Origin: Actinostola sp. cb2023 | Taxonomy: Eukaryota > Cnidaria > Anthozoa > Actiniaria > Actinostolidae | DNA: 64,000 nucleotides | Direction of reading: 5' to 3' | NCBI GenBank assembly: GCA_033675265.1 | Contig: JAUJYZ010001267.1 | Span: 186,001 to 250,000, forward strand | Part shown: piece after piece, positions 58,730 to 64,000 of the stretch | How the letters are laid out: each line of letters begins with the position of its first letter | Numbering within the stretch: the stretch's first letter is position 1 | Notes under the pieces: generated by a model | Database searches by the model: none | What the model was told of the DNA's origin: nothing | What the model saw: only the letters and a program-made list of their open reading frames with translations | Translations under genes and position numbers: made by a program

Positions 58730-59160
58730 TTAAACGCTTTCTTGTTCCCCGAATCACTAGACGAAGCAGCCATTTTCTTGAGGTTTGAGTCAAAATATTA
58801 AAACTGTTAGAAAAGGCCAAAAAAAGCTGACGTGGGTACTCGAAATAATGAAAAAACATAAACCGAGTCAAAAAAGATATAGATTTCACTTTGTGAGAGT
58901 TAACACCGAAGGTTTTGTCAGGCTACTGGGGAAGGATCGAGAGCGTCCGCCATCTTGAAAAAAAACGCTCTGCAGGGAGACATAGACAGTAGCCTGGGGG
59001 CGAGGCTAAATCCAACAGATGATTGGGATCTTTTCCCCCTACTGTTATGTTGTGGGGTTCCTGGGTGAACTAGGTAACCTGGTCGCCGGGCATCATGGCG
59101 GACAAGATTGTGAATTAAAGGTGCTAATCAATCCAACTCAATCGTGTGTCATCGTATTAA
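58730..59160. other. Spacer with no supported gene
   Basis: No coding signal is seen. GGCGACGAGGATAAAG at 59174-59189, immediately downstream, resembles leader sequence near gypsy-type primer sites and probably marks the start of the next element. Confidence 0.4.
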
Positions 59161-59173
59161 ATACACTGCAGAA

Positions 59174-59735
59174 TTGGCGACGAGGATAAAGTAAACGTAT
59201 TACTGGATGTCCTTAGTTGAATTTTGAAAAGTACAAAAAAGCGACTTTACTGCATGCTGCGGGTAGAGGAGTGCAACGATTGCGTACAGGATTACCAGGT
59301 ACGAAAGAAAAGTACGAGGAGGTCATACAAGTGCTTCCTACCTACTTTCAGCCGAAAAAGAATAAATGGGTTGAACGATACAAGTTTCCAAAGAGGTCAG
59401 GAAAAGAATGAATATTTTGACACCTTCATTGCTGAGTTGAGAGTCCTATCTCTCTTATGTGACTTTGGAGAAGCAGTGGAGGTTAATATTCTGGGCATTG
59501 AGAGAAGTGCTGTTGGATATTTGCGTGAGAAACTGCTACGACAAGGAGGTGGCTTGATATAACTAAAGGCCCACACTCTTAGAAGAGCAATAGAACAAGC
59601 GAAAAAGTATACCGTTTTACTTGGCGGTCAGAAGCCACATAATACTGCAGAGATCAATCAAGTACTGAAGATGGATACAGCAACTCCATCAAGACGAGAC
59701 GAACGAAATGTTACAGATGTGGTAGAGATGATAAT
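59174..59735 (+). pseudogene. Ty3/gypsy gag fragment
   Basis: In shifting frames: EVIQVLPTYFQPKKNKWVER, then FQRGQEKNEYFDTFIAELRV, then LCDFGEAVEVNILGIERSAV, YLREKLLR and LRRAIEQAKKY. The order F-R-Q-x3-E, LxxLxxxCDFG, LxxLxxAI is that of gypsy Gag. Several frameshifts and stops exist, and pol is absent because a LINE RT fragment abuts at about 59736. Confidence 0.7.
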
Positions 59736-59747
59736 CTAGCCAATGAT

Positions 59748-60168
59748 GTGAAATGTGCCATTCTGCTATTATTAGACCTCTCGGCTGCATTTGACACTGT
59801 AGATCACCATATACTACTTACAAGACTCAGTCATCGTCTTGGAATTAAAGATAAAGCTCTCGCATGGATCAAGTCCTATCTCCATGACCGTAGTCAGTTT
59901 GTATGTATCGGAAATGAATATTCAACGACACGAGACCTGCCTTATGGTGTCCCTCAAGGCTCCGTGTTGGGCCCCATTCTATACTTACTTTATACGACAC
60001 CCCTAGCAGATGTCATAAAAAGCCATGACATGTCATATCATTTTTATGCAGATGACAGTCAGATCTACATGTCTTTCAAGCCTTCACATACAGATGAGCC
60101 CGAGTTATCCAAGTTAAAGATAGAAACATGCATAACTGACATTAATATTAATATTATTATTATTAATA
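59748..60168 (+). pseudogene. Non-LTR (Jockey/CR1-L2 type) reverse transcriptase fragment
   Basis: LLDLSAAFDTVDHHIL, GVPQGSVLGPILYLLY and YHFYADDSQIYMSF are RT motifs of the palm domain, with the catalytic ADD present. Only about 135 codons survive, with neither endonuclease nor C-terminus. It joins the gypsy gag remnant directly, and ATT repeats follow. Confidence 0.85.
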
Positions 60169-60344
60169 TTAAATGCAGAGCAAACGAGGCACAGTGCAGG
60201 AGGTGCAACAGAAAAAGGTGGAAATTATGGTTACAATATATAGAATATCCTGAAAAATCTGTTTGTATTGACTACAGACAATTTGAAATATCCGAGGAAA
60301 TCGCGAGAAAGCATGGTTGATACTTAACGGATATTTAACGCATG

Positions 60345-60560
60345 AAATAATATACGAATAGTGTATTTGACAAATCAAGGAAAATCCTTAGAAATACGAA
60401 TAGTGTATTTGACATCCTTAGAAATACGAATCGTGTATTTGACAAATCAAGGAAAATCCTTAGAAATACGAATCATATATTTGACAAATCAAGGAAAATA
60501 ATTAGGAATACCAATGGTATATTTGACAAATTAAGGAAAATCATTAGAAATACGAATCGT
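60345..60560. repeat. About 42-bp tandem repeats
   Basis: Units contain AATACGAATAGTGTATTTGA and CAAATCAAGGAAAATCCTTA, with five to six copies, one shortened. Confidence 0.85.
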
Positions 60561-60837
60561 GCACTTCAAGTATACAGGAAAATTCCGGATACCGGAAATT
60601 CCCTGACAGAGAAAGTAGTTCGTGACACTTTAGGAGGTCGGTTCCTGGATACTACCGGAATATTACGTCTTCCTAAAAAAATATGGGTGCGAATCCGTGA
60701 AAACCGAGGCCCGTATACTTGACTTTTCACGCAGTGATATGTATTAGTGATATTTTAATTTAATATTTGTTTAATCTTCCCTTTCCCTAATGGAATAAAA
60801 AATTGCTTGATTCCTTGATAGAACTTGGAAAGAGAAG

Positions 60838-61063
60838 CTTAAGAGAGGTTGACTGTAAAATTCGAAGAAAATGAAAGAAAGACGAAAAATGAGGATTAGC
60901 TGATTTTAAACACGTTTTGGTCATAGTTTGTGTTAGAAGTCTAAATTAAATCCACGGCATTAGTTTCTTAAAATATCATAATGCCGGCAATCTACAGGCA
61001 ATGCAAATTTGGTGTATTGAGGAGGCCTGGGGCGAGAAGTGAAAATAGGAAATCTAGGGTATG
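60838..61063. repeat. Direct repeat, copy 1 (about 226 bp)
   Basis: Begins TTAAGAGAGGTTGACTGTAA and ends CTAGGGTATGTTAG. It is about 95 percent identical by eye to 61618-61842, and the two copies flank a truncated THAP element. Confidence 0.9.
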
Positions 61064-61617
61064 TTAGATACCGCTTTTAATATTTTAAAAGGTTTATCAG
61101 CTTAAATATATCTAGACAATTCAAAGTACTTACTGTCTTTGAAATCCAAGAGATATTCTGGCATCGCTGTCGATGTAGTCACTCGGTAAAAAGTGCAAAC
61201 TGCAAACACAACTGTGTTCACTCGCTTTCCAGTTCGCTCTAAATCTTTGGACAAAAAATTCCCACTGTCTTTTCCTTCTTGTGTCTTTAGGAAATAGGTG
61301 TATCGTAACTTTATTTCTTAGGGTAGAGCTACAACCATACACTACACAGCGCTTTGGCATGATTACTTTTATTTGACAAACGCGCGAAAGGATCGTACAA
61401 TTTCTCGAGATCATGTGGATTTCTTGTCCCCTCGTTACGTCACTTCCGGTAAGGCCGGTTTTGGAAATTCACGTTGAATGGCGCGACCTTTTTCGATTAT
61501 TTTAAAGCGCTTTAAAGCGTTTTTGATCCCCTTTTTTGGTTGATTTAAATAAAATATAGTCTTAAAAACACAAATCAATTGTTTTTTCGAAAGGAACAAT
61601 TTCGTTGAACTAGTACT
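61064..61617 (-). mobile_element. Truncated THAP/TTAA transposon end between direct repeats
   Basis: On the minus strand the element starts at 61617 with AGTACTAGTTCAACG, next to TTAA at 61618-61621. It runs through a 5' leader to the THAP exon and stops soon after that exon's donor. No right TIR is present; the sequence gives way to the first direct repeat. Confidence 0.65.
61134..61360 (-). pseudogene. THAP-domain first exon of a truncated transposase
   Basis: MPKRCVVYGCSSTLRNKVTI opens the frame, with CVCSLHFLPSDYI completing the C2CH zinc finger. A GTAAGT donor follows GFQR. The layout equals exon 1 of the Kolobok transposase at 22112, but the protein is clearly a different family member. 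No downstream exons exist. Confidence 0.8.
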
Positions 61618-61842
61618 TTAAGAGAGGTTGACTGTAAAATTCGAAGAAAATGAAAGAAAGACGGAAAATGAGGATTAGCTGATTTCAATCACGTTTTGGT
61701 CATAGTTTGTGTTAGAGGTCTAAATTAAATCCACGGCATTAGTTTCTTAAAATATCATAATGCCGGCAATCTACAGGCCATTCAAATTTGGTGTATTGAG
61801 GAGGCCTGGGGCGAGAAGTGAAAAAATAGTAAATTTAGGGTA
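61618..61842. repeat. Direct repeat, copy 2 (about 225 bp)
   Basis: Begins at the TTAA that borders the THAP element end and matches 60838-61063 closely (for example CCACGGCATTAGTTTC and GGAGGCCTGGGGCGAG). Confidence 0.9.
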
Positions 61843-62555
61843 TGTTTCAAGGGTCGTTACTCGTACGCAATAAGGATATTAGAACAAAAAACACATTTGG
61901 TATTATATTTGATCTATTTCTAATAAATCTAGCACAATTTTCTTCAAAACGTTAAAATTTCGAAGAATCTACAGCTCTATTTTGAGAAAGGGTTTTTGTT
62001 TAAGAAAAAATATGAAAATATTGTATTTGAAGAGTAAGTTTTGGCGAAACGTCTGATCATCCAGCGGACTTGATTCTTAGTATTTATAGAGTTCGAAGTA
62101 TAAGAAAGCTTGTGAAATCAAGTTTTTCCTGGGTAATGTCATAGAAAGTTTGAAAAATCCAGTCAAATTCTGAAAAAAATCACACACACAAAAAATATTG
62201 TTTTTGCATTTTATTCTGGAAATAAAGGAAATTTGACATTTGAGCAAAGAATACCAATACAACAAGACAGTTGTGATGCTTGGTTTATTATTTAGGAGGA
62301 TCAAGGAGATTGAACATTATTGTTTTTGAAGAAATTGTGTGTCACAATTAGTCACTTTGGAAACGAGTAAAGGACTGGGAACGAGTTTTTAGAATTAATC
62401 TAATTAAGAAATGAACCCCATCACAAGAAAGAGCATGTCAGCGTTAGTAAGTTTACAAAGTTTCGATAGGTTCAGTTAGATATTGAACGAATAACAGCTT
62501 TCCAAACATCTCGAAATTTACCGCAAAGAAGTGTATGTGTCCCCTGTAACCATAG
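61843..62555. other. Interval without supported features
   Basis: I see no gene or bordered repeat. The longest frame, minus strand near 62077-62304, has no recognisable features. Confidence 0.5.
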
Positions 62556-63385
62556 CCTCGACTAAAGCCCCGGTCAAACGTAAACGCAAGTCGCTGCAAG
62601 TTCATGCAAGTTTTGACTTGCGTAGACGTTTGATCGCTATTAAACTTGCAGGGACTTGCATCGACGCTATACGGGGACGTGCAGCTGGAGAGGGTATGAT
62701 TTTTGGCCTCTCTGTCCTGAACAGGGTAGAACAGGGTATTTGATTTTATGTGAGTCTGTCCTAAACAGGGTATGGTAATGCACGATTGTCGTCGTTAAAT
62801 ATGGTTTTATCCGGTCTTTAGCCATATATCTGAGATCCGAGATTTGCCGGTCTTTAGCAGGTCATCAGTCAATGAAAACGCGTTAGAATTGTGTGTATTT
62901 TGTCCTTCGTCCTAAACAGGGTCCTAAAATAGAGGGTACGTGTTGTCCTAGACAGGGTATGTATTTTAGATTATTTTTGTCCCAAACAGGGTCAGGTTTT
63001 CAAACCCTCAGCGGCACCCCTATGCCCAAACATGGGAGGTTTCTTGGTGTTGCAGAACACCAGATGACGTTAGACAATGCCGGAACACAAAGAACGAGAA
63101 TAATGAACTTGAACCAAAACAATACCCTGCATACCAAGAAACCTAACCAAAAATACAATGCAGACTGTAGCACCAAGAAACACCCCAAGCATGGGTCAAG
63201 TACCCCCCCCCCCCCCCCCCCCCCTTTCACCGTTTGACCGGCAAACGCGAACGCATGCGCAATGCGCAAGTCACTGAAAGTGTCTTCGCAATTCAGCCGA
63301 ACGAATAAACCACAGTTAGCTGGAGTAAAGAAACATATGAACTTAATTGCATCAACTTGCGTTCACCGTTTGACCGGCTACTGGA
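62556..63385. mobile_element. MITE-like element with GGTCAAACG ends, internally expanded
   Basis: The left end AGCCCCGGTCAAACGTAAAC and right end CACCGTTTGACCGGCTACTG are inverted and diverged. GTCCTAAACAGGGTA-like motifs repeat about six times inside (62710-63000). A 22-base C run is at 63203-63224. An internal copy of the end motif near 63227-63245 suggests two nested or tandem elements. Confidence 0.55.
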
Positions 63386-63585
63386 GGAGGCTGCTCTAAC
63401 CATACATTTCTTTGCAGTTTTTGAATGTCTGCAGTTCATTTACTACTTGTCCAAACCCTATCAAACTCCTGAAACTTACCAATTCTTGATATGCTCTTTC
63501 TTGTGATGGGCCGTTCATTTTTCAATTATATTAATTTTAAAAACTCGTTCCCAGTCTTTTACTCATTTCCAAAATGGCTAATTGG

Positions 63586-64000
63586 GTACCTTTTGCGGTC
63601 GGGATATAGCGTACCTTTTGCGGTCGGGATATAGGGTACCTTTTGCAGTCGGGACATAGCGTACCTTTTGTGGTCGGGATATAGGGTCCCTTTTGCGGTT
63701 GGGATATAGCGTACCGTTTGCGGTCGGGATATAGGGTACCTTTTGCGGTCGGGATATAGCGTACCGTTTGCGGTCGGGATATAGGGTACCTTTTGCGGTC
63801 GGGATATAGGTACCTATTGCGGTCGGGATATAGGGTACCTTTTGCGGTCGGGATATAGGGTACCTTTTGCGGTCGGGGTATAGCGTACCTTTTTGTACCT
63901 TTTGCGGTCGGGATATAAGGTACCTTTTGCGGTCGGGATATAGGGTACCTTTTGCGGTCGGGATATAGGGTACCTTTTTTGCGGTCGGGGTATAGGTACC
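63586..64000. repeat. 25-bp tandem array (GTACCTTTTGCGGTCGGGAT)
   Basis: About 16 copies of a 25-bp unit, GTACCTTTTGCGGTCGGGAT followed by ATAGG or ATAGC, with occasional gaps. In the middle, GG and GC endings often alternate, suggesting a 50-bp dimer. It continues past the window end. Confidence 0.95.

Overview
This is a transposon-rich stretch of a metazoan nuclear genome. Spliced genes with GT-AG introns, AT-rich DNA, abundant palindromic ACATGTAC motifs and a mix of THAP/TTAA transposons, Tc1/mariner, Harbinger, L1-like LINE, BEL/gypsy-like LTR and MITE sequences suggest a marine invertebrate. A demosponge is my best guess, at low confidence. No bacterial-type operon, CRISPR array, rRNA or intact tRNA was seen.

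Layout. 1-8.3 kb: a decayed multi-exon gene ('gene A') ending in an Ulp1/SENP-like protease domain, with an Asn/Ser/Gln/Thr-rich 45-bp coding repeat array in the middle. 8.6-9.6 kb: a minus-strand C2H2-finger gene fragment. 10.4-28.4 kb: 'gene B', a paralogue of A with the same exon order, a different Pro/Lys/Thr coding repeat and the same C-terminal protease. B reads cleanly through about 15 exons until a 6302-bp element inserted at a TTAA inside the protease domain. That element has a 23-bp TIR, a THAP-domain DDE transposase gene of Kolobok type and a convergent P2X7-like passenger gene. The protease exon with the catalytic Gln and Cys resumes on its far side. 28.4-29 kb: six 85-bp tandem repeats.

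29-45 kb: 'gene C', made of many short exons, with a possible UAS/FAF-like segment and a coiled coil. One intron holds an L1-like LINE (34.3-41.8 kb). The LINE contains a 3.7-kb long-TIR element (3-bp duplication) and a TTAA MITE. Removing either one restores the LINE reading frame. Another intron holds a TTAA MITE with two more TTAA MITEs nested in it. 46.7-50.9 kb: 'gene D', a transposase-like gene with an internally duplicated N-terminal region and a C-terminal zinc knuckle. 51.5-52.5 kb: 'gene E', an intact single-exon minus-strand ORF of unknown function. 53.6-54.2 kb: an MBD-like exon and a Harbinger-type transposase remnant. 54.6-56.2 kb: a small LTR retroelement with a tRNA-Phe primer site. 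56.4-58.1 kb: RecQ-like helicase fragments. 58.2-64 kb: MITEs, gypsy gag and LINE RT fragments, a truncated THAP element between direct repeats, and a 25-bp tandem array running off the window end.

The region reads as a graveyard and nursery of DNA transposons. TTAA-targeting elements dominate, and the presence of a THAP transposase of the same target preference suggests (inference) that it or relatives mobilise the MITEs. Exon coordinates come from splice-site inspection and reading-phase agreement, not from transcripts.
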